DNA from: Leptofilum sp965223285
GTDB lineage: Bacteria; Chloroflexota; Anaerolineae; Promineifilales; Promineifilaceae
Assembly: GCF_965223285.1 (NCBI RefSeq)
Contig: NZ_OZ244997.1
Coordinates: forward strand, 2,914,001 to 2,978,000
Length of the DNA stretch: 64,000 bases
Direction: 5' to 3'
The notes under the pieces were generated by a model. It was not told the DNA's origin. It worked only from the letters and a program-made list of their open reading frames with translations, and did no database searches. Position numbers and translations under genes: made by a program. Shown here one piece after another: positions 57,317 to 64,000 of the stretch (positions within the stretch are counted from its first letter, which is position 1; every line of letters begins with the position of its first letter).

Positions 57317-57755
57317 AAGTCCAACGGCCGTTTGCCACAGCCACCAGTTTATCAGCAGTACGTTGATATACACGGAAAGGCAGATTGGACGTGCGTTGAA
57401 AACGCAAGTCAACGACGTTATAGAGGAAGTAGTTCTTTTTTATCCCGCTGATTTCTCCCCAGGGCACAAAGAAGGGAGGATGTCCCGGCCGGAAGAGAAA
57501 CATCACCGAGAAGTAAACGCCCTCTTCGTCGGCGCAAATTTTAACCACGTTTCTATAGCTGGATGAGAGTCGCAAAATGGCACTCTGTAAGGGGAAACAT
57601 TCGGCTGCGTGCGGTTCATGGTGGGTATACGATTCGGCCATGCTGCCCCAGCCGCCCAGGCGAGAAATAAGGAAGACGATGATGCTCCAAAACAGGGGGA
57701 AGATGATGAAAAAGCCAAGAATGATCAGGATAGTGGCGATTGTTTCTGTATTCAT
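57306..57755 (-). CDS. Unknown membrane-anchored protein
   Basis: A 149-residue protein with one long N-terminal hydrophobic segment (IATILIILGFFIIFPLFWSIIVFLI) and a beta-rich soluble part with VYFSVMFLFRPGHPPFFVPWGEISGIKK, reminiscent of small PH-like domains. No family is recognised. It ends NGRWTYEE, where NGR again comes from ACGGCCGT. It overlaps the start of higB by 11 bases and is read in the same direction. Confidence 0.65.
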   Translation of the reverse strand: MNTETIATILIILGFFIIFPLFWSIIVFLISRLGGWGSMAESYTHHEPHAAECFPLQSAILRLSSSYRNVVKICADEEGVYFSVMFLFRPGHPPFFVPWGEISGIKKNYFLYNVVDLRFQRTSNLPFRVYQRTADKLVAVANGRWTYEE

Positions 57756-57942
57756 GGCTGAAACGATAGCGTGATTACGGCCGTTTGTAAACTGTTTCGG
57801 TTTGAATCTACCTTAAAACCTCCCCTCCCCTTCAGCAAACGTGAGGTTGGTGAAGAAGCTGAACATGGCCACAGTTTCGCTGCCCCAATCAGCAAAAGGA
57901 GCAGCCAGCAGTCGCCGACCATACCAAATGGAAACGCCAATG

Positions 57943-58416
57943 CTAAAACAAATGCGGCCGTTCTGGCGTGACGATGTACCAAATGTAGTAAGTGTACACG
58001 CCCATCGCCACAGCGGCCGTCCATACAATAAACGTGGCCCACATCCAGTAACGCAAACGGCCGATTTTGCGCGGCAAGATTTTGTGCCCAGCCAATAAAC
58101 AGTAGGTGGCCAGAAGTTGGGCAATGGTCCCCAAAACGGCATGGATAACCACAACGAGATAAAACGGTTCAAACGGCCGTTGTACAAACTCGCTGGGTAC
58201 ATTCTCATACCGCAGCGACAACACCATGATAATGATGATGAAAAAGAAGTTCAGCACCACCACTGGCGTCTGAATCCGGTCATGCAGATGGTAGTTGCCG
58301 CGTCGCTGGGCAACCACGGCAACGCAAATGAGCATGTAAAATAGCAGCTCTGCCACCAGAGCCAAATCTGCCCCCATGTAGCTTGCTGGGGCTAAAAATC
58401 CATCGCCACTAAGCAT
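57943..58416 (-). CDS. DUF420-family membrane protein
   Basis: About 157 residues with four or five membrane segments: ADLALVAELLFYMLICVAVV, VVLNFFFIIIIMVLSL, FYLVVVIHAVLGTIAQLLATYCLLAG and RYWMWATFIVWTAAVAMGVYTYY. The pairing of histidines (HLHDR, IHAVLG) fits DUF420/YozB proteins, which are often linked to cytochrome oxidase genes; none is present here. ATG 58416 follows AGAGAGGA. An in-frame ATG 13 codons upstream is less likely. Confidence 0.8.
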   Translation of the reverse strand: MLSGDGFLAPASYMGADLALVAELLFYMLICVAVVAQRRGNYHLHDRIQTPVVVLNFFFIIIIMVLSLRYENVPSEFVQRPFEPFYLVVVIHAVLGTIAQLLATYCLLAGHKILPRKIGRLRYWMWATFIVWTAAVAMGVYTYYIWYIVTPERPHLF

Positions 58417-58548
58417 CAGGTCCTCTCTTTTGGTTGTTGTCGAGTTCTGTCCCACGCATTATATGAACGAAGCTACTGCAATGGCAAGCAAACCACGCGC
58501 ACATCATGCATCGCGCAAATTGCGTAACGGAATGATTGTGGGGCTGGA

Positions 58549-60180
58549 TCAGGGGGTTGGGGTGAGGGTAGCAGGAGTGGCGGTAGGCGTTACGGCCGTT
58601 TCCCCTTCTTCGGCACTCTCTTCTTCCCCTTCAGGAGATTCCGCATCTGCCTCGGCATCGAGTGCTGCTTCCGCCGCAGCGGCTGCGGCCGCTTCGCGCA
58701 AGGCCCGGTCTACCACATTTTCGGTGTATGGTTCCTGAAAGTTGAAATAATTGTAGGTAAGCTGGGCAAACTGGCGCAAAATGGGGAAGCTAAAATCGTG
58801 CAGCAAAAAGTCACCTTGGGGAAAATGCAAATATTCCACAATCACATAATCCCGATTGGGCGAAAAAACGATGCCCGCGTCACCATGCGTCACCTCATCC
58901 CAGCCATGCTTGTGAGAGACAAGCGTGGTTTCCGGCACGCCAAAGCGAATTAGATTTCCCTCTTCATTCAAAATCATCAGGTCGATGATGGCCTGGCATT
59001 CCTGCGGGGTTAGCTCGCCGGGGTAAACAGCCAGCAGCGCACCACCGCCGTTGGCGCAATGGTAAATCATTGCCAGCAGTGTCCCGATATCTTCGGCCGT
59101 TGTTTGCCGCGCCGTGTCTGGCTCAAAAATGAGGCTGGCACCGTTGTTGGCTGGCGTGGTATATGTGTTTGGGCGCGTGGAGACGGCGATGGCATCATAC
59201 GGAATCGCCATGAAGGTGTTTACCAGTCCCAGCCGATGCAGTGACTCGGTAAGCAGTTCAGCCCCCTCGTAGGTGTTGGCTTCGCCCGCAATTTCATGCA
59301 GCAGCAGGTTGGCACCATAGTTACTGGATTGAACGGCCGTATCATACAAAATCCCCTGCACATACTCATTCGGCGGCCCATCCAGTCGGCGGTACGCCTC
59401 TACAAAAATCGCAATCTTCAAAATACTCAAACCGGAAATCGACTGGTCGGCATTGATGGCCAGTTCTTCCCCCGTCTCTAAATCAATGATAAACACGCTT
59501 GCCAGCAAACCTTGCCCATCATTGGCCATCACCTGCTCAATTTGCGTACGCAGCACATCCATGTTTAGCTCGGCTGGTTCCTGCATTTCAATCACCAGCT
59601 CAACCTGGCGATCTTCAACATCGGCCTGATAGAGTGCCATCTCAACGGCTGGCAAACTGGCATCTACATCGGTAACATAGCCTGCTTCACCTGGCTGGTA
59701 GTTACTGCCCGCGCCTAACATCAGTTGCGGAGCGGTGGCAGGCTTGTCCAAGAAGCTGGCTACGTTTTCAAGCTGGGTTCGCAAGGCGGCCTGGTCATGC
59801 CCGGCCACAACTTGAACTGACGTTGTTTCAAACGAGCGGTTGAGCAAGAACTCGACAAATCCTTCCGCAAACGGCACCTCGCCGCGTGCCGCTTCGGCCT
59901 GATCCAACATCGCCTCAACATCCAGATTGAACCCCACATCCTGCGGGTTTATGTCAACCTCTTCTTCGAGATGTTGCAGGGTAACAGGTGACCAATAATG
60001 CGCCCTCAGTGCATTTGCCGCTTCCTCGCGTGACATGCCACCCACGTCAATGCCCGCAATCATGGTGGCCGTGGGCAGTTTTTCACGCACCAAGCTGTAC
60101 AAAAAGGCCTGGTAACCCAAAAATAGCAAGCCAACAGCCAGCAAAATTATGGTCAGGAATTTTTGAATCGCCTTTAACAT
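58549..60180 (-). CDS. Exported VanW-type PG-binding / beta-lactamase-fold protein, copy 1
   Basis: A 543-residue exported protein. It has an N-terminal membrane anchor, a VanW-type peptidoglycan-binding domain (~35-160, IAGIDVGGMSREEAANALRAHY), a second linker, and a class A beta-lactamase fold from ~225 with SxxK in SGLSILKIAIF, SSNYGAN in place of SDN, and HKHGW for KTG. The last ~50 residues are Ala/Glu-rich and end in a Thr/Pro tail. A serine hydrolase on wall peptides is plausible. Starts two bases after the stop of its paralogue at 60184-61674. Confidence 0.87.
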   Translation of the reverse strand: MLKAIQKFLTIILLAVGLLFLGYQAFLYSLVREKLPTATMIAGIDVGGMSREEAANALRAHYWSPVTLQHLEEEVDINPQDVGFNLDVEAMLDQAEAARGEVPFAEGFVEFLLNRSFETTSVQVVAGHDQAALRTQLENVASFLDKPATAPQLMLGAGSNYQPGEAGYVTDVDASLPAVEMALYQADVEDRQVELVIEMQEPAELNMDVLRTQIEQVMANDGQGLLASVFIIDLETGEELAINADQSISGLSILKIAIFVEAYRRLDGPPNEYVQGILYDTAVQSSNYGANLLLHEIAGEANTYEGAELLTESLHRLGLVNTFMAIPYDAIAVSTRPNTYTTPANNGASLIFEPDTARQTTAEDIGTLLAMIYHCANGGGALLAVYPGELTPQECQAIIDLMILNEEGNLIRFGVPETTLVSHKHGWDEVTHGDAGIVFSPNRDYVIVEYLHFPQGDFLLHDFSFPILRQFAQLTYNYFNFQEPYTENVVDRALREAAAAAAAEAALDAEADAESPEGEEESAEEGETAVTPTATPATLTPTP

Positions 60181-60183
60181 GGG

Positions 60184-61674
60184 CTAGTTCGTCCGGGCAT
60201 CGGCCAAATAGGGATTGTCGAAATTGAAGTAGTTGTAGGTCGCGCGAGACAGGTTTGCCAACAAGGGTGAGCTAATTTCCCACTCCAGCCAATCTGGCTT
60301 GTATAAAAATTGCACAATCACATAATCACCGCCAGGGGAAAAAACAATGCCTGCATCTCCGTGCGTATCGCTAATCCAGCCGTGGCGATGGGCAACGGCC
60401 GTTTCCTGCGGCACCCCCTCCTCAATGAGGCTACCAATCTTGTTTTGCAGCATAAACGCCAACATCGTTTGGCATTCTGTCTGGCTAATGTCCCCTTCAA
60501 AGACGGCCATTAAGGTACCGCCTTTGCCCTCGGCACAGTAGTAAAGCATGGAAAGCAGCGTTCCCATATCTTCAGCAGTGGTTTGCAGGTATGGATTGGG
60601 CAAGGTGCGGACTTCTTCGGTGGAATTGGCAGGCGTAGACGGCCGTACCGTTCCTGCCGGTGGATCACTATCATAGGGCAGCACAATAAAGGTGTTTACC
60701 AAACCGAGACGCTGCATCGTTTGCGTTACCAATTCCGCACCTAAACGAGGGTCATCTTGCCCAGCCACAAAGCGCAGCAGTTGGTTGGCCCCCTCATTGC
60801 CTAAATCTGCTGACAAGGTGCTGGAAATCCACGACGATTGCGTAAGCGTGGGTTCCTGATCCAGCAGCCGATACGTTTCCAGCACAATGGGCAGCTTCAA
60901 CAAATCCATACCAGACATCGGCAAATCGGCGTTGATGGCGATTTCATCCACGCCAGAGTTGAGGTCCATTACAAACATGCTGGCGGCACCGCCCGTAATT
61001 TGCTCATAATCTTGCAGGCTGTTAACCAAAAGTCGAGTGAGCAGGTTGATTTGCGGCCGTTCCGGGTTGCTGGGTTCTACTATCAGCCGCGCTTCACGAT
61101 TGGAGGCACGGTAAAGCGCACCTTCTATGTCGGCAAAGCTGGCTTCAATGTTGGTAATCGTGCCTGTCTCGCCATATTGAAAGCTAAACGTACCGGGCAC
61201 GGGCTGGGCGGGTTGAGTCGGCTCATCCATCAAGGCAGAAATATCTGCCAATACGCGGCGCAACGCTTCCCGATTGTGCGTTGCCGACAGCTCTACCGGG
61301 GTCACTTCCACCGGCTCGCCCCACAAAAACCCCCAAAAGCCAGCCCAGAAATCTTGCTGGGTGCGCTCGATGTCGGCGCGGCTTAACATTGCTTCTAAAT
61401 CCAGCTCAAATTCAGCGTCAGCCGGGCTAATCTCAAACCGATCCTGACCATGATAGATGATGACAGGTGCTTCAATGTATCGGTTAGTAAGCACGTTTGT
61501 TGCTTCGCCAGGCGACAGCCCGCCTACCGTCACACCGGCCACGGTTAGCCCGGTTGGGTAATTTCCGCGCAAGCTGGCAAACTGGAACAGCTTGATCAAA
61601 AGAAATAAGGATGTGCCTACCAGTATGACAACGGTGAACCATTGTCCCGCACCTGGGGAGGAACGTCGATTCAT
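60184..61674 (-). CDS. Exported VanW-type PG-binding / beta-lactamase-fold protein, copy 2
   Basis: A 496-residue paralogue of the gene just downstream. The membrane anchor is at ~15-35, the VanW-type domain at ~38-150 (TVAGVTVGGLSPGEATNVLTNRY), and the serine hydrolase fold carries SGMDLLKLPIVLE (SxxK) and AHRHGW, Arg replacing Lys in the KTG position. The SDN-like motif reads LGNEGANQ, so the second serine is lost. Catalysis may differ from the first copy. It lacks the Ala/Glu-rich tail. Genes of both copies are nearly touching and co-directional. Confidence 0.87.
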   Translation of the reverse strand: MNRRSSPGAGQWFTVVILVGTSLFLLIKLFQFASLRGNYPTGLTVAGVTVGGLSPGEATNVLTNRYIEAPVIIYHGQDRFEISPADAEFELDLEAMLSRADIERTQQDFWAGFWGFLWGEPVEVTPVELSATHNREALRRVLADISALMDEPTQPAQPVPGTFSFQYGETGTITNIEASFADIEGALYRASNREARLIVEPSNPERPQINLLTRLLVNSLQDYEQITGGAASMFVMDLNSGVDEIAINADLPMSGMDLLKLPIVLETYRLLDQEPTLTQSSWISSTLSADLGNEGANQLLRFVAGQDDPRLGAELVTQTMQRLGLVNTFIVLPYDSDPPAGTVRPSTPANSTEEVRTLPNPYLQTTAEDMGTLLSMLYYCAEGKGGTLMAVFEGDISQTECQTMLAFMLQNKIGSLIEEGVPQETAVAHRHGWISDTHGDAGIVFSPGGDYVIVQFLYKPDWLEWEISSPLLANLSRATYNYFNFDNPYLADARTN

Positions 61675-61681
61675 CTTTTAC

Positions 61682-62176
61682 CTAATTCTCCACATTTTTG
61701 TAGTAAGCAACGGCCGCTTCAATTGCCAACTGTGTATGATGCGTAAGTGGCTTTGGCAACGCCTGACACGCAAACCAGCGCGCCTCGATTAGCTCATGGC
61801 TTAGCTGCACATTGCCAGGGTTTAGCCTGGCAGGGTAGGCAATGCCAATATGCACCGTTTCCGGATCATGTTGGACAGAGATGGCAGGGCCAAGGTTGGC
61901 CGTTAATCCCGTTTCTTCCCTTAATTCACGCAAGGCACCAGCAATGGGTGCTTCATTTTTCTTCAGCCAGCCGCCGGGCAAGCCCCACTCGTAGAGCGGA
62001 TGGAAGACATGGCGCACCATGAAAACGTCTAAATCTTCATTCACAGCGACGACGGCCACGCCCACGCGCGTCCGCGGTACTGTCAACTGGATCATGAGGC
62101 GCATTCCCCATTGGGCCAGCGGTATTTTAACAAGTTTGGCCGCTTTCTGTTTCCACATGCAAGTTTTGTTGACCAA
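61682..62176 (-). CDS. Nudix hydrolase
   Basis: A 164-residue Nudix protein. The box G-x5-E-x7-REUXEEXGU is complete in GGWLKKNEAPIAGALRELREETGL. Flanking VAVVAVNEDLDVFMVRHVFHPLYEWGLPGG and the C-terminal HELIEARWFACQAL fit small NDP-X hydrolases. The substrate (NADH, ADP-ribose, dNTP or other) is not predictable. It lies directly upstream of the beta-lactamase-fold pair, with a seven-base gap, and may be co-transcribed. Confidence 0.92.
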   Translation of the reverse strand: MVNKTCMWKQKAAKLVKIPLAQWGMRLMIQLTVPRTRVGVAVVAVNEDLDVFMVRHVFHPLYEWGLPGGWLKKNEAPIAGALRELREETGLTANLGPAISVQHDPETVHIGIAYPARLNPGNVQLSHELIEARWFACQALPKPLTHHTQLAIEAAVAYYKNVEN

Positions 62177-62474
62177 GACGGCCGTTGCTTACCTTTTATA
62201 CAACTCAATTGGCAACTACCAAAAGTGTTGCCAAAATTAGTTCTTACAGCCACAGGCTGAATGGTATCAATTTATTGACGAGCCAGTATAACAAAAACGG
62301 CCGTCACCGTCAGTTGTTGACCGTCTGATGCGCAAAACATTATTCTGCCGTTTAAGTGCAATTTAGCCCACACTCATTTGCAAAATTGGCCGTCAAATTA
62401 GCGAAACTTTCATTACTGGCTGACGTATAGGCGGGTAGTTCAACAAATGAGCGTTGCTCATGATGGAGGCAACA

Positions 62475-62906
62475 ATGTCTGAAAACAGATTAACTCGCAG
62501 CGAAACAGACAAAATGATCGCCGGTGTATGTGGCGGTTTGGCAGAATATTTGAACTTGGACCCCGTTTGGGTGCGGCTTCTCTTTGTATTGTTACTATTT
62601 GCCAGCGGCATTGGTGGGCCAATTTACCTAGTTTTGTGGGTTATCATGCCCCGCGAAGCGGTAGCGGGTGAACCCGGCAGCACCGTACTGCAAGACAACT
62701 TCGATGATCTGAGCCAAACTGTATCTAGCAAGGTGGGGCGGCTAAATCGTCCCGGCACAGTCGGTACCATCTTGATTTTATTTGGTATTTACTTCCTGAT
62801 GTCGCAGTTTGGTTGGCTGGATTGGCTCAACGGGGTCGTATTTTGGTCGATTGCTCTGATTGGCGGGGGCATTTACCTGTTAATGCGGCGCGAGGATAGC
62901 CAATAG
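62475..62906 (+). CDS. PspC-domain membrane protein
   Basis: A 143-residue protein. The PspC domain covers ~1-60: RLTRSETDKMIAGVCGGLAEYLNLDPVWVRLLFVLLLFASGIGGPIYLVLWVIMP. Two more membrane segments near the end (GTVGTILILFGIYFLMS, NGVVFWSIALIGGGIYLLM) resemble the LiaI-like tail. Such proteins take part in envelope-stress responses. ATG 62475 with GGAGG seven bases upstream is preferred to 62454. A terminator follows. Confidence 0.9.
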   Translation: MSENRLTRSETDKMIAGVCGGLAEYLNLDPVWVRLLFVLLLFASGIGGPIYLVLWVIMPREAVAGEPGSTVLQDNFDDLSQTVSSKVGRLNRPGTVGTILILFGIYFLMSQFGWLDWLNGVVFWSIALIGGGIYLLMRREDSQ

Positions 62907-62942
62907 GCGAACACGTATAAACACAATTGAATCGTTTTGAGA

Positions 62943-62971
62943 ACGGCCGTCCACACCAGACGGCCATTTTT
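62943..62971 (+). terminator. Intrinsic terminator using an ACGGCCGT site
   Basis: GGCCGTC (62945-62951) pairs with GACGGCC (62959-62965) around CACACCA, followed by ATTTTTTTAT. The left arm is part of an ACGGCCGT copy. Confidence 0.85.
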
Positions 62972-64000
62972 TTATGAAGAAGAACGCCTAAAAGTAGCAC
63001 CGAGTGCGCGCAGTCCTGGCCGCGTTTTGCTCAACTCATCCGCTACAGATTCGGCCGTAGTCGGTCTGGTTTCCACCAAAATCGGCAAAATGATGGTAAA
63101 GGTTGTACCTTCCCCCACCTTGCTCATCACATCAATATTGCCACCATGCGCCTGGGCAATCCATTTGGCAATGGCCAATCCCAAACCTGCGCCCCCCTTG
63201 CCCTGGCCAGAATGGCCGCGTGCCCGCGCTTTGTCCACGCGATAAAATCGGTCGAAAATATAGGGCAAATCCTCAGCAGGGATTCCCATCCCCGTGTCGG
63301 CAATTTTTAGGTAAGCCCAGCCATTTTTCTTAGAGAGGCTGATGTCCACTGTGCCGCCATCAGGCGTATATTTAATCGCATTGCCCACCAGATTCAGCAG
63401 TAGCTGCTTCAATCGATCCACATCCCCCATAATGCAAGCCTGATCAACTTCTGTCACCTTCACTTCAACTTCATTTTCTAGCAGTCGCACCTGTCGGTAT
63501 ACCTCAAACAGCAGGTTATCCAGCTCAACTTTTTGTTTTTCCAGCGGCAAGCCGCCTGCATCCGCACGCGCCAGCAGCAGCAAGTCCCCAACCAGCCGAG
63601 TCATCCGCTCAATCTCTTCCTGAATAATTTCCAGCGAATCCAGATCGGCATCCCCCATGCGGCGCATGAGGTCTACATTGCCCCGGATAGCAGTGAGCGG
63701 GGTGCGCAGCTCATGCGAGACGTCGGCCAGCAGCCGCTGCTGCGTTTGAAACAACCGCTCTAAACGTTCCAGAAGCTGGTTAAACGAGCGAGCCAGTACG
63801 CCAATCTCATCGGTGCGCTCTGTGTTGGGGACGCGGCGGCTGAGGTCGTCTGCATTGGTGATTTGGCGAGCGACAGCGGCCATATCTTCTAGCGGTTTGA
63901 AGGAGCTGGGGGTAAGCAAAACCGCCAAAAAGAGAGAGGCAAACGCACCAGCAAAGCCCACAAACAGGGCAATCACCAGAAAACGATTGAAACTTACGAT
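62972..64000 (-). CDS. HAMP-type sensor histidine kinase (5' end outside window)
   Basis: The frame is open to the right window edge, so the sensor part and first membrane segment are missing. Visible are a membrane segment (FVGFAGAFASLFLAVLL), HAMP (FKPLEDMAAVARQITNADDLSRRVPN), HisKA with LADVSHELRTPLTAIRGNVDLM, and HATPase boxes LLNLVGNAIKYTPDGG, IADTGMGIPAEDLPYIFDRFYR and GLGLAIAKWIAQAHGG. This is the OmpR-partner class. Its response regulator gene should lie beyond the edge. The convergent neighbour encodes a PspC protein. Confidence 0.95.
   Translation of the reverse strand: MVSFNRFLVIALFVGFAGAFASLFLAVLLTPSSFKPLEDMAAVARQITNADDLSRRVPNTERTDEIGVLARSFNQLLERLERLFQTQQRLLADVSHELRTPLTAIRGNVDLMRRMGDADLDSLEIIQEEIERMTRLVGDLLLLARADAGGLPLEKQKVELDNLLFEVYRQVRLLENEVEVKVTEVDQACIMGDVDRLKQLLLNLVGNAIKYTPDGGTVDISLSKKNGWAYLKIADTGMGIPAEDLPYIFDRFYRVDKARARGHSGQGKGGAGLGLAIAKWIAQAHGGNIDVMSKVGEGTTFTIILPILVETRPTTAESVADELSKTRPGLRALGATFRRSSS

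Noticed and set aside
57813..58208. 131-codon frame overlapping the DUF420 gene
   Set aside because: Same strand, different frame from a protein with clear membrane segments; shadow.

Overview
The window looks like a chromosome segment of a free-living, filament- or biofilm-type bacterium, most likely of the Chloroflexota (Anaerolineae-like). That assignment is an inference: it rests on the mix of SH3b/WD-like lipoproteins, HTTM/gamma-carboxylase-like and VanW/beta-lactamase-like proteins, a duplicated phosphofructokinase and very repeat-rich spacers. There is no rRNA or ribosomal-protein marker here to prove it. Gene density is high and base composition is near 50-55% G+C. About 95 copies (counted by eye) of the palindrome ACGGCCGT are spread through genes and spacers, roughly one per 650-700 bp.

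Layout. 0-3.5 kb: minus-strand end of a surface polysaccharide cluster (pyruvyl transferase, flippase, glycosyltransferase). 3.5-4.4 kb: intact IS982-type insertion sequence. 4.7-7.1 kb: sulfate activation to PAPS (ATP sulfurylase/APS kinase fusion plus a second APS kinase). 7.2-18.6 kb: housekeeping and enzyme genes (prmC, tsaC, a glycosyltransferase, an APH(6)-type kinase, trans-3-hydroxyproline dehydratase, an epimerase, a MazF-type module, guaC, a gamma-carboxylase-like membrane protein, an M28 peptidase). 19-28.5 kb: minus-strand genes, with a tightly coupled operon UbiD / CPA1 antiporter / Usp / MscS / aconitase X, then a CPA2 antiporter with a PII-like protein; a tRNA-Val lies just outside. 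28.8-32.5 kb: a lipoprotein and ftsZ with a small HTH gene. 32.7-35.1 kb: two DinB-type proteins and a DUF4440 protein, divergent from a 16S rRNA m7G1405 methyltransferase homologue. 35.3-39 kb: a eukaryote-like double-length ATP-PFK beside a PPi-type PFK. 39-41.2 kb: rsmE and rsmI split by a VapBC module. 41.2-47 kb: a variable stretch with duplicated upstream sequences, a two-component system and a truncated copy of its kinase. 47-52.2 kb: rlmH, an AOS-family synthase and a class A penicillin-binding protein. 52.2-57.8 kb: an accessory island of unknown proteins followed by a cassette-like row of toxin-antitoxin modules, each followed by the same repeat. 57.9-64 kb: DUF420, two tandem VanW-domain/beta-lactamase-fold proteins, a Nudix hydrolase, a PspC protein and a histidine kinase cut by the window edge.

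Three things stand out at system level: (1) the iterated palindrome, which is absent from the IS and from the most foreign-looking genes; (2) spacers built from several sequence-unrelated but similarly organised hairpin repeats, three of which appear to have entered protein-coding genes in frame; (3) the toxin-antitoxin row at 54-57 kb, where every module carries a copy of one ~40-60 bp repeat at its 3' side, as in an integron cassette array, although the repeat does not fit the attC consensus and no integrase gene is visible.
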